43,236 nucleotides of DNA from Plantago elongata (taxonomy: Eukaryota > Streptophyta > Magnoliopsida > Lamiales > Plantaginaceae): the NCBI GenBank assembly GCA_036897095.1, contig JAYMSP010000710.1:1-43236 (forward strand), written 5' to 3'. The position numbers and the translations under genes were made by a program. The notes under the pieces are model-generated. The model was not told the origin of the DNA, searched no databases, and worked only from the letters and a program-made list of their open reading frames with translations. Shown piece by piece: positions 24,101 to 32,726 of this stretch. How positions within the stretch are numbered: the stretch's first letter is position 1; each line of letters starts with the position of its first letter.

Positions 24101-24325
24101 GTTCTGAATTGATGTGGTTGCTGCTTCTTGTGTATCAATGTGTTCTTCAGCAACTAGAGACTTAGAGGCTTTCTCATAAATCTCACCTATATTAGAACCA
24201 AATACCTTTGATGTATCCTTGATTTTCTTTGCAACTGTGAAGAGTTTTGTGAGAACCATCTCATCATCATCATCATCAGACCCTTCAATTGTGGGTACCA
24301 AATTATCTAAAATTTCGGTGGTTTC

Positions 24326-24328
<3 letters not shown>

Positions 24329-24370
<42 letters not shown>
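24329..24370. repeat. GA microsatellite within the env-position ORF
   Basis: About 20 uninterrupted GA units, giving a Leu-Ser repeat on the minus strand. The length is not a multiple of three, so slippage here changes the frame of the acidic domain. Confidence 0.95.
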
Positions 24371-24377
<7 letters not shown>

Positions 24378-25720
24378 TTACTCTTACTTAACATTTCCTC
24401 ATCCTTGGACGCATCATCATGGATGGGAATGGTAAATATAACTTTAATAGCAAGAGAGGGAGTTGGAATACTCTCTGCAGGAACTGCCTCCGCAGGAGTC
24501 TCAAAAACCTTAGGTTTCTTTGTAACCCTCTTTTTGGTTATGGGCTTTTGGATGCAACCTCAGTAGGTGCAGCTTCTTCAGAACCCTCAAGCTCTCTTAC
24601 AGCCTTTCGCTTCAGCCAATTTCCATAGATGAACTTATATAGAATATCACTGGTCTCAAGCTTCTCAAGGTTTCTGAGCTTTATACCATATGACTCTAAA
24701 ATGAATCATATCTTCAATCCATATACGACAGTCCCCTTTGGCTCAGTAAGGCCTTTTCCAATCTTCACATCAAAGCTTCTGAGAGCTTTGATAAATTTCA
24801 TGAACATGTACTTACCCCCAATTAAAAGGGCTTTCTTGCCGTTCCATGACTTGGCTTCTCATCAGATGCATAGCCATCCACCTCTCAAGGATTATTTGGT
24901 CGGCTCCTACCTTCATGCCATCTAACGTCCGGTGTAATATACATGTCAGCACAATTTAATGCTTGAATAAGTGACTTACTATGATATCTCCCAAGGTAAA
25001 TGTTGATGGAGTGTCTAAGACAGACATATCAGAGAATTCACTATAGGTCTCCTTGGCACCTTGTAGTAGAATCTCATCCTTGGGACTTATTTCATAGTCC
25101 TCTCCTTCATTGACCACACCAAACAGGTTGCAGAAACCTTGACAATCAAGGTCAATGACCAAGTTATGCACCTTGATCTTGAAGGACGTTTTTCAGTCCC
25201 GTTAATCACCTTGGTGATTACCTCTGAGTTATTGTAAAACTCAAGTACATCGAGTGATGAAGTCTCACTGGGAAGGGCTGTAAGAAATCCTTTAAGATTT
25301 GCTTTTTCAAGCATAATCAGGATTGAAGTCCTATCCGCTTGTTCTCGGATAATGGCTTCAAGGTGTTTCTCCACGAAAGCACCACCATACTGCATCATGT
25401 GGTTAGAAGTCCAATGGTCTGGATTGAAATCCCCTTGGAGTCTATAGTTCAATATCTTCAGGACTGGTGCTCGCTTTTCAGCAGCAAAAGATGTTGTTGA
25501 GGCCTTAGAACTTGAAGCACGTTTTGGAGCCATCTTATATAGTGACTAGTTTTTAAATATCGAGAGGATTAGAGAGCTTGATTAGTGCTTCTTTCAGAAG
25601 AACTAGAGAGAACAAATGAATTGCAGGAAGGATTTGCAGAAAATTAGAGAGAAAATTGCTATATTGATGCAAGTGTAGAGTTTCAGATTTGTGAAAAGTG
25701 TTTGTCTTTTCTCCAAATCC

Positions 25721-25731
25721 ATTATATATAG
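25721..25731 (-). promoter_or_regulatory. putative internal promoter of the env-position ORF
   Basis: Minus-strand CTATATATAAT lies about 190 nt upstream of the ATG at 25,533. It is followed by a CT-rich leader (CAATTTTCTCTCTAATTTTC, TTCTCTCTAG) with no ATG in good context until the ORF. This resembles a normal plant core promoter and 5' leader, and it lies outside the LTR. Inference from sequence only. Confidence 0.4.
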
Positions 25732-25733
25732 CA

Positions 25734-26369
25734 TTAGAATTATAACAATTGCAAAATACATACATACATTATGCATTTGTTACCGTGTACAATGAATTGG
25801 CGTGTAACAAGTAGTGTTTTGCATTAAATTCTAGTGGGGCCATAACAGTCTCGCTACAGTGAGTTTTCTCTCATCATTTAATCTCATCCGTTGAGATAAA
25901 GTGAATTATTCATCGATGGCTCTCATTGCTTCTTCAGCAATGATGCCAATCAACAAATTTTACTGCCCTCATTATGAATTTTTGGCAACGTGTATTCAAA
26001 GGTCACTCTTATCGTGTGAGAAGATAAAACCTTAGGACTTATCTTTCTGATATCAAGTCTTGTTTTATGTGTGTTATCATATAAATGGTAAAAATACATA
26101 AACCTAGACATAGTTTGACTTCAGAGAATTGTATTTGTGTACTATTTTCTTCCCCCCTCACGAAAGTGTTATCACACCTTTCTGAGTTCCCGTGCCAGAG
26201 ACCAAAAATACACTTCCATAGTATCTGAATACCCGTTTCAGAAACTTGGAGTTATTTGTACCATAATGCTAGATACCCGTCCCAGAAACTTAGCAACTCT
26301 CTGTAACTTTGTTTTCATAAACCTTAGCTTCTTTTCAATTCTTGGGTACGTAGCTCAATCAATCCAAGA
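25734..26369. other. spacer between pol and env-position ORF
   Basis: Non-coding spacer of about 0.6 kb. It contains ATCTCATCCGTTGAGAT (about 25,880), a short dyad with a 5-nt loop. Frames present show no family resemblance. Confidence 0.5.
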
Positions 26370-27710
26370 TTATGCCTCAAATTCAAGAATTTGCTTTCTT
26401 GCAATGACTTTGTGAAGATATCTGCAAGTTGGTCTTCCGTGCCAACCTTGAGTATCTCTATATTGCCTATTCAACATGGTCTCTGATGAAGTGGTGTCTA
26501 ACATCAATGTGCTTTGTTCTAGCATGAAACTTAGGATTCTGAGTAATCGCAATAGCACTTATGTTGTCACAGAAAACGAGAGTTTCTCTTCATTGAGTCC
26601 ATAGTCTCTGAGTTGTTGTTGTATCCAAAAAATTTGTGATGCACAACACCCAACAACAATATATCCAGCCTCTGTGGTAGACGTAGCAATTGAGTTTTAC
26701 TTCTTGCTAAACCATGAGATAAGTCTAGTTCCCAGAAATTGACAAGTTCCTAAGGTACTTTTCCTATCAAGCATAGATCCAACATAGTCAGCATCTGAAT
26801 AGCCAACCAAACTAAAACCACTATCTTTTTTATGCCACAATCCAACTTCTATATTACCTTTAACATACCTTAATATTTTCATATCAATGTTGTAATGTGA
26901 TTGCATTGGATTTGTTAGAAATCTAGCACACACACAAATTGCATATTGAATATCAGGTCTACTTGTTGTTAGGTAGAGTAGTGAACCAATCAATTTCCTA
27001 TACTTATGTTCTTCAATACTCTTGTCAGATTCAGTATAAGTCATTTTGGTTCCTATAGGTATCTTAGCATTCTTTCCAGAAGGCTTTAGATTAAACTTAT
27101 TGAGCATATTACTTGCATACTTTGTTTGATTAATGAATATTTCATCATCGAGTTGCTTGCCTTGCAATCCTAGAAAATAGTTCAATTCTCCCATCATGCT
27201 CATCTCAAATTTGCTCTTCATGAGATTTGCAAAGTCTTCACAAAGTTGCTTGTCTTTAGATCCAAATATAATGTCATCAATATATACTTGAACTAAATGT
27301 AGTTTCCCTTCATGATTTAAAGTGAATAAATTTTTATCAACTTAACCTTTCTTAAAACAACTTTTCATAAGGTATTTGGCCAAAATGTCATACCATGCCC
27401 TTGGAGCCTTTTTTAGTCCATATAGAGCTTTCTGTAACTTATAGACCATTCTACTTTATGAGGAAACTTCAAAGCCTGGTGGTTGATCAACATAAACTTC
27501 CTTTACAAGTTCACCATTCAAAAATGCACTTTTGACATCCATTTGGTAAACTTTAAAGTCATTATGAGCTGTAAAGGCTAGAAATAGTCTGATTGCATCC
27601 AATCTTGCAACTGGTGCACATGACTTATCAAAATCTAAACCTTCAGTCTGGATAAATCCCTTAGCAACCAACCTAGCCTTGTATCTGGTTATTTTACCAA
27701 ACTCATTCAT
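26370..27710 (-). pseudogene. copia reverse transcriptase and RNase H, broken
   Basis: From 27,710 the frame gives [10 protein letters not shown]…[16 protein letters not shown]…[13 protein letters not shown]…YVDQPPGF, the canonical copia RT fingers and palm. After a break, KALYGLKKAPRAWYD and then YIDDIIFGSKD (catalytic YIDD at 27,273-27,284) follow, with an in-frame TAA between them. The 27,221-26,697 frame carries MGELNYFLGLQ…SLLYLTTSRPDI, the connection region. RNase H (about 26,700-26,370) shows STTEAGYI and DTQGW-like remnants in changing frames. Disabled by at least two stops and two frameshifts. Confidence 0.88.
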
Positions 27711-28419
27711 TTTGTTTCTGAAAATCCACTTATTCCGATCACAGATATTCCTTCCACAAATGAAACTAGTTTCCAGACCTTGTTTCTCTCAAATTGATCT
27801 AACTCTTCTTGCATCGCAGAGATCCAGTATTGATTCTTGAATGCATTTTCAATAGTTTTAGGTTCAATGTTTGAGATAAAACAACCAAAGAGAGAATCAA
27901 CATTTTCAGCGATTGCTCTCCTAGTTCTAACACATTGATCAATATGATCAATCACATCCTTTGCAGGATGATCACTAATCCATTTCATAATAGGTTTTGA
28001 ACTAGTAGGGTCACTATCCACGTGATCTGAATGTGAATCACTACGATTATGAATTGATACTTCTTCAGTATCAGTGATATTTTGTACACTAGAAATGCAG
28101 TAAATATTAGACACTTGTTCAGTGTGAGAGATATCTGGAACATGTCTTTCAGAATGGTCATTTCCAGAAAGGTCTCTACGATGAATATTATCAGTTTCCA
28201 TTTCAGGAGTTCTCATAGAAATTCTTCATCATGTCTAAGAGTCTTCTGGTTGTTACTAGGCACTTCATGCTTTTCTTTGTCAGACTCATCCTTTATATTA
28301 ATGACGGAGTTTCTCCTTTCTGAGGGTTCTTCTTCAGAATCCTTAATCATAAGTTCCTTGAACTTGTCTGAGAGTTCTTCATCAAGGGGTACTTTCTTGC
28401 TACCTTCATAGAATACCAC
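27707..28419 (-). pseudogene. copia integrase-RT linker region
   Basis: Two partly open frames (28,419-28,213 and 28,216-27,707) encode an acidic, Ser/Glu-rich linker. It ends with WISDHPAKDVI…TRRAIAEN…EPKTIENAFKNQYWISAMQEEL…W, the conserved entry into copia RT. A frame change near 28,214 separates them. This segment links integrase to RT in the same polyprotein. Confidence 0.8.
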
Positions 28420-28656
28420 ATGAACTGATTCTTCAATCTTCTTTGCTCTTTTGTTGTAAACTCTTTAGGCTTTGCTATTCATAGAATAACCAAGAAATAC
28501 ACCTTCATTCGCATTTGGTTGATATGTTCTCAATTATTATTTTCAATTATTTAGAACAATACATCTACAACCAAAAACTTTCATATGTTTGATATTAGGG
28601 GGTCTACCAATCAAAAGCTCATAAGGAGTTTTGTCATGGTGTTTGTTTATCAAACA

Positions 28657-29085
28657 TCAATTCTGAGTGTAGCATGTTGTATTTACAGCTTTAACCCAAT
28701 AAATTTCACTTATTTCAGTGTCATCTAGCATTGTCCTTGTAGCTTCTTTATGGGTCCTATTCTTCCTTTCAGCAACACCATTTTTTTGTGGTGTTCTTAC
28801 AGAAGATAATTGATATTGTATACCTTTGCAGGTACAAAACTCTTTTATGTACTGGTTGACAAAGTCAATAACATGGTATGTTCTGATTGCAGCTACCTTG
28901 TCATTTTTCATGACTTCAAGCTTGTTCAATAAGTTTGGTATCTCCACCCTAACATCATATTTTTTTTCAGAAAGACAACCCAGGTAAACCTAGAGAAGTC
29001 ATCTACAACAACTAGACCATATTTCTTGCCTGCATAACTAGTTACAGATGATTCAAAAAGATCCATGTGAAATAGTTGCAGTAGT
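28657..29085 (-). pseudogene. copia integrase core, 5'-truncated
   Basis: Homology begins abruptly at about 29,085 with LFHMDLFESS, then GKKYGLVVVDDFSRFTWVVFL, the first catalytic-Asp region of the rve integrase core. After a frame change the 28,947-28,657 frame shows VRTPQKNGVAERKNRT, containing the conserved Asn and the catalytic Glu. The zinc-binding HHCC domain that should precede it is absent, marking the truncation. A second short frame downstream (28,650-28,420) continues in decayed form. Confidence 0.85.
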
Positions 29086-29581
29086 ATAACACATGAATGT
29101 CATTAGTTGAAGGATTACACCACCTTCAGATACCACTATAATTATTGTGTTAGTTACTTACTACACTTTAATTATTACTGGTTTATGAAGTACGTACACA
29201 CCTTATCACTTGATGAGCACGTGCACGTATCACAAAGACTCCTGCCTTCTTATTATAAGTATTAGATACCTTCATATATATCTGAGAAACTGTTTTATTG
29301 CCAAAAGTTTGAAAACAACCATTCTCCCCCTTTAGTCTTTATTTTGGCGTTATTTGTTCCAATATAGATGAGGTTATTGGAGAGTACAAGCAAAAGAGAA
29401 CAAGCTCTTTAAAACATCAAGAGAAATACCATTCAAAATCCTTTTCCATCCGGATTTCATAAGTCTTCAATGCCAAAGGTCTACATATACCAATTTTTTT
29501 GACCATTCTCCTGTCCACATCTGTCACAATCTTCATTCTAAGGATGGTACATGTTCGAATTAATAAGAACCTAACCAACAA

Positions 29582-29645
29582 TATACTATATTAGAGCGGC
29601 CGAGGACCAAGGGTATGCTATACTAGAGTGGTCGAGAACCAACAC
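29582..29645. repeat. 32-bp tandem repeat, two copies
   Basis: Units start at 29,582 and 29,614 and share TAT-CTATA-TAGAG-GG-CGAG-ACCAA, with about five differences. Their relation to the minisatellite 140 bp downstream is unclear. Confidence 0.75.
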
Positions 29646-29783
29646 AGCTTGATGACAGTGACAATTAACCAAAAGAAGACTAACTTGTTTAAACACAAAC
29701 CATATATGTTTAGAGTAATCAAGGGAAAAAGGCAGAGGAGCTAGTCACAACATACAAGCAAATGTCCCAATGTACAGTGAATC

Positions 29784-29997
29784 AACATAGTCAGTCAGAG
29801 TGGATTGACTAGTTTAATCAATTGACAAAGTCAGTCGAACAAGGTGGACTAGTTAGTATGTCAATCAAGCGCAGACTGACTGACAAAGTATCGAGCGGGG
29901 TTGGTGGCTAGTCTATCAATCAAGTGTTGAATGACTAATAGAGCCAGTCAAGCAAAGGTGATTTTACCAATTCACCAACCAAGTAATCACTGATTGG
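29784..29997. repeat. degenerate minisatellite rich in AGTCAGTC
   Basis: Four units of about 40-58 bp start near 29,784, 29,825, 29,884 and 29,940. Each opens with a version of CAAAGTCAGTCGAACAAGGTGG, followed by CTAGT and CAATCAAG. Divergence is high, so it is old. It lies 370-590 bp upstream of the start codon at 30,371. Confidence 0.6.
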
Positions 29998-30370
29998 CCG
30001 AACTAAATGGGTTAGCTAACCAGCATTTGATATCTGACTTGCTCATGAGTTCAAGTTGGATTCATGAAAAGACCGTGAACTAGGCGTAATTTTGATGGGC
30101 TAGTTTACCGGTCTAGCTAGTAAAGAACGAATTGTAGCCAATATACCTACCACTACAAGGACGGAATAAGCCGGAAAGTCCTTAAAATTGTTAAGGTAGT
30201 CCAAGTCGGTCAACATTAGCGTCGGACTCATCTCCGAATATAATATTAAAATAAGTTGGGAGTGAGATGTAAACTTGTGCTTGAAGCCGGATCAAAGCAA
30301 CAGAAGCAGATGCAGTAGAGAAGAAGCAAGTCCGCCATAGATGCAGTACTGAAGATCAAAAAGATCAGCA

Positions 30371-31753
30371 ATGCCGTCACTAACATCACTCATCTTCTCC
30401 AGTAACAATCTGATCATACACGCAACATTCGCAATCTCACTATCCCTCTTCCTCTCCTTTCTCAGAATCCCATCTCTACTTCTCTATGGCCTCCACACTT
30501 ACATTCATCCAGACGATGTCAATCCCAATCCCAAATCACCCGGATTGAGACCCGCCATTCGAAGGCCTCTGGATTCGGAACCCCAATTGAAACCCAGGAA
30601 AAAATCCAAGGAAAAATTCGAATTTGATGAAAACAAAGCACAGATCTTCCGATTGAAGCTCACTGAAGGTCACATCGAGTCCAGGATTTACTACAAGGAC
30701 TTTTACGGTGGTTTCAATTCCACTTTTATTGCTTTATCATCCTTGCTGCTTCATGGGTTTCTCCGAGTAGATAAAGATTTGGGCTTTGTGAGAAATGGGA
30801 CTGTTATACCTCTCTTGTTAGGTTTTGTGTCTGTTGCTAGACTCGTGTTGCTTATTGTTCGGGTTGGGTTCGAAAAGTCTGCGGCGAAAAAGATGCATAG
30901 ACAATTGAGCTTTGTGTTTGGGATTATAGGGTTCCTTTTCAGTTTGAGTGTTGTTTATGGGGTTGGTATGACAAGAGTTGTTGATTTTCGGTTTCGAGGT
31001 TCGTTGGATGGATTTGGGAAGTTTTTGGTTGCTATGTTCATGGGGTGGACTGTCTGTCTGCTTTATATTCCAGCGTTGAGGAACGCACGTTCTTTTTGGT
31101 TAGGAACGGATCAGATTTGTTGCAATTTGTCCATCATTTCGTGTGGGTGGTTCTCGCGGATGCTTCTGTATGCTAGTTATGTTTCTGTTGTTTTCACTTC
31201 GTTGCTTTGGATTAGCCCGCTTGCGGATTTTTTTGTTAAAGGAAATAATACCAGTGGGGGGAAAGGATTGGGTTTGTTTGCCGGTGTGCGTGTAAATGGA
31301 ATGGAATTGATTGGTCTGGTTGGTATGCCAAAAGTGAAGTTTGATCAAGTGAGAATATGGTGTTTGCTTGTTACGGGAATTCTTCAAATTATGGCATTGC
31401 GAGGAAATGTTCAAATGTTTCTCAACGAAGCTGTGTTGTGTTGGTATCAAAGATTGCATGCCAGTAAAGTTCCAGACATGGATTACAGCAGGGCTAAGGT
31501 GTTTTTACACAATCATTACATATGTGTGGTCGTGCTGCAGTTTTTTACTCCTGGAGCATTGGTACTTCTTCTCCTTGGCTTCTCTCAGTTAGATTATGAT
31601 TTTCTTACCGGTATGGTTGATAATGTTTCACCTAACACGGATTTGGTTAAAGAAGTGATCTTTTTTATGGCTTGGTGGATTATCTTTGTTTGGTCTGTTT
31701 TTAGCACGGCAACTATTGCTTTGTATCGCCGGGGTGTTTTATATGTTTCCTGA
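30371..31753 (+). CDS. multi-pass transmembrane protein, plant-specific, function unknown
   Basis: An intact 460-codon single-exon gene; ATG at 30,371, TGA at 31,751-31,753. Hydrophobic segments lie near residues 14-40, 116-131, 144-164, 180-199, 217-233, 263-287, 328-343, 381-403 and 428-450, so eight or nine membrane passes. Residues 45-112 form a hydrophilic, proline- and lysine-rich loop ending IESRIYYKDFYGGFN, which looks conserved in style. A second soluble loop lies at about 288-325. There is no clear signal peptide, enzyme motif or transporter signature. I recognise the general type (uncharacterised plant transmembrane proteins) but not a named family, so I assign no function. The reading frame is clean and GC-richer than its surroundings, supporting a real gene. 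A minisatellite lies upstream. Confidence 0.85.
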   Translation: MPSLTSLIFSSNNLIIHATFAISLSLFLSFLRIPSLLLYGLHTYIHPDDVNPNPKSPGLRPAIRRPLDSEPQLKPRKKSKEKFEFDENKAQIFRLKLTEGHIESRIYYKDFYGGFNSTFIALSSLLLHGFLRVDKDLGFVRNGTVIPLLLGFVSVARLVLLIVRVGFEKSAAKKMHRQLSFVFGIIGFLFSLSVVYGVGMTRVVDFRFRGSLDGFGKFLVAMFMGWTVCLLYIPALRNARSFWLGTDQICCNLSIISCGWFSRMLLYASYVSVVFTSLLWISPLADFFVKGNNTSGGKGLGLFAGVRVNGMELIGLVGMPKVKFDQVRIWCLLVTGILQIMALRGNVQMFLNEAVLCWYQRLHASKVPDMDYSRAKVFLHNHYICVVVLQFFTPGALVLLLLGFSQLDYDFLTGMVDNVSPNTDLVKEVIFFMAWWIIFVWSVFSTATIALYRRGVLYVS

Positions 31754-32561
31754 ATCTGAGTTGATCCTCCTAAGTTGGATTTTGGCCTTCTTCTGTTTGT
31801 TTTTGTAACAGTATTTCTTGTATTTTTCCAAGGAGTTGCACTCAAATGAATCTTTTTGCCATGATTTAGAACACCAGATACTTTTCTACTGATATCCATG
31901 TACATCAGCATAACATAATTCCTAATCTACAGTTTTCTTATCATGGATTTAAATATTACTAGTAATTATAATTTTGGTATGAAATTTACCCATAAATAGA
32001 GTAAAGTCTTTTCCTACTCCATGTAGCGTTGATGCATTAGCCAATCTTTTTGAAGATTTGGTTTCTTTATTACAACTTATTAGATATCCCTCCATCTCGT
32101 ATAACTTTATACATTAGGGTTGGTTGGTAGTTTTAGGTGAAAAGTTAAAATTATCATCATACAACATATAAAATGTTAGTTTCCATGCCTGCTGACCAAG
32201 AATTGCAGTGAATTAATCCGTCAGATTTGATCCTATGTGTTAATTGTTTGGCATTGTTGGAATTAAGAAGAAATCAGTCTCAACCTAAAACTGGAGCAGG
32301 AGAGCGTTCAGACAGTTTTCACCTCCACGATGTGCATTTCTCAATGTACCAATGCAGATCGGTACTTCAATAATTCCATTTATAATAATGAGTCCAAAGC
32401 GGCGCATGGAGAAATTCTCGCTCTCCGTCCTCATCTCGACTCTTCAATTTTATTCATCATCACATCAATCAGCCGCTTCTTACCATTTTCTACAATTGGC
32501 TTATCCATCCATCCTCTATCTTCTTCTCTTCATCCACAGATCGACATGAGTTCTTCCATGC
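31754..32561. other. 3' flank of the membrane-protein gene
   Basis: No gene is supported. The 3' untranslated region of the upstream gene probably ends within the first 200 bases. From about 32,390 the sequence is CT-rich and includes a repeated CCATCCTCTATC (32,511 and 32,568), possibly the leader of the aminopeptidase-like exon. Confidence 0.5.
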
Positions 32562-32726
32562 ATGGCGTCCATCCTCTATCCTCTTCTCCCATGGTGCAGC
32601 TCTGAAACGCTTTCTGATTCCAGCATATCCATGGCGGAAGAAACTTTTGCTTCTCTTAGGTCTCTAATGGCTTCTCACTCTCCACTTCTTGATTGTTTGG
32701 TTGTTTCTTCTGAAGAGTATAGCCAG
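32562..32726 (+). pseudogene. isolated first exon resembling aminopeptidase P1 (Xaa-Pro aminopeptidase)
   Basis: The frame from ATG 32,562 (or the internal ATG 32,631, MAEETFASL) gives LRSLMASHSP-LD-LVV-SE-Y-Q. This matches the first residues of plant cytosolic aminopeptidase P1, a metallopeptidase that removes N-terminal residues before proline. The exon ends AGCCAG|GTATAT at 32,726. No following exon is visible in the next 10 kb: the expected SEYVS…DKRREF segment and all metal-binding residues are absent. The donor region is re-duplicated about 95 bp downstream (32,818-32,837). It is most likely a gene fragment moved by a transposon. A functional gene with a very distant second exon cannot be fully excluded. 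Confidence 0.55.

Larger units (their letters stand above)
20194..25533 (-). pseudogene. envelope-position ORF region of the copia element, multi-exon and decayed
   Basis: It starts at an ATG (25,533, MAPKRASSSK) and its last open frame ends in a stop at 20,194, between pol and the polypurine tract. The first 115 codons are open; a frameshift follows near 25,190. Then come a more globular stretch (25,190-24,580), an acidic Ser/Glu-rich domain (24,394-23,777), several mini-exon-like acidic blocks (23,700-22,978), a conserved-looking block (22,888-22,420), a Lys/Glu coiled-coil stretch (about 22,250-21,950), a Pro/Gly/Glu low-complexity zone (21,431-20,997) and a more globular tail (20,632-20,194). 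Position and helical character fit Sirevirus env-like ORFs. No signal peptide or convincing fusion peptide is seen, and function is unknown even in intact relatives. Plausible GT-AG introns of 75-95 bp separate the blocks. Several stops and at least two frameshifts make this copy non-functional. Confidence 0.6.
18032..29085 (-). mobile_element. Ty1/copia (Sirevirus-like) retrotransposon, 5'-truncated
   Basis: Read on the minus strand, the order is integrase, reverse transcriptase, RNase H, a large extra ORF region, polypurine tract, LTR. Copia identity follows from integrase preceding RT and from RT motifs such as YIDD. An additional ORF between pol and the 3' LTR, rich in acidic and coiled-coil sequence, is the hallmark of Sireviruses (SIRE1-type). 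Homology ends at about 29,085 inside the integrase core, so gag, protease, primer-binding site and 5' LTR are missing. Stops and frameshifts run through pol and the extra ORF. No target-site duplication can be tested because one end is lost. Confidence 0.85.
29086..30370. other. intergenic DNA with minisatellites upstream of the membrane-protein gene
   Basis: No gene is seen. It contains a CTCCCCCTTTAG motif at about 29,325 resembling an inverted polypurine tract, two 32-bp repeats (29,582-29,645) and a four-unit degenerate repeat (29,784-29,997). The last few hundred bases should hold the promoter and leader of the gene starting at 30,371. Confidence 0.5.

Noticed and set aside
29784..29997. 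CRISPR array
   Set aside because: The units are degenerate, have no constant repeat/spacer pattern, and the DNA is from a plant nucleus.
31100..31459. Minus-strand open frame of 119 codons
   Set aside because: It is a shadow of the intact 460-residue membrane-protein gene on the plus strand.
32330..32605. Plus-strand frame of 91 codons before the aminopeptidase-like exon
   Set aside because: Low-complexity Ser/His/Pro sequence from CT-rich leader DNA with no homology.
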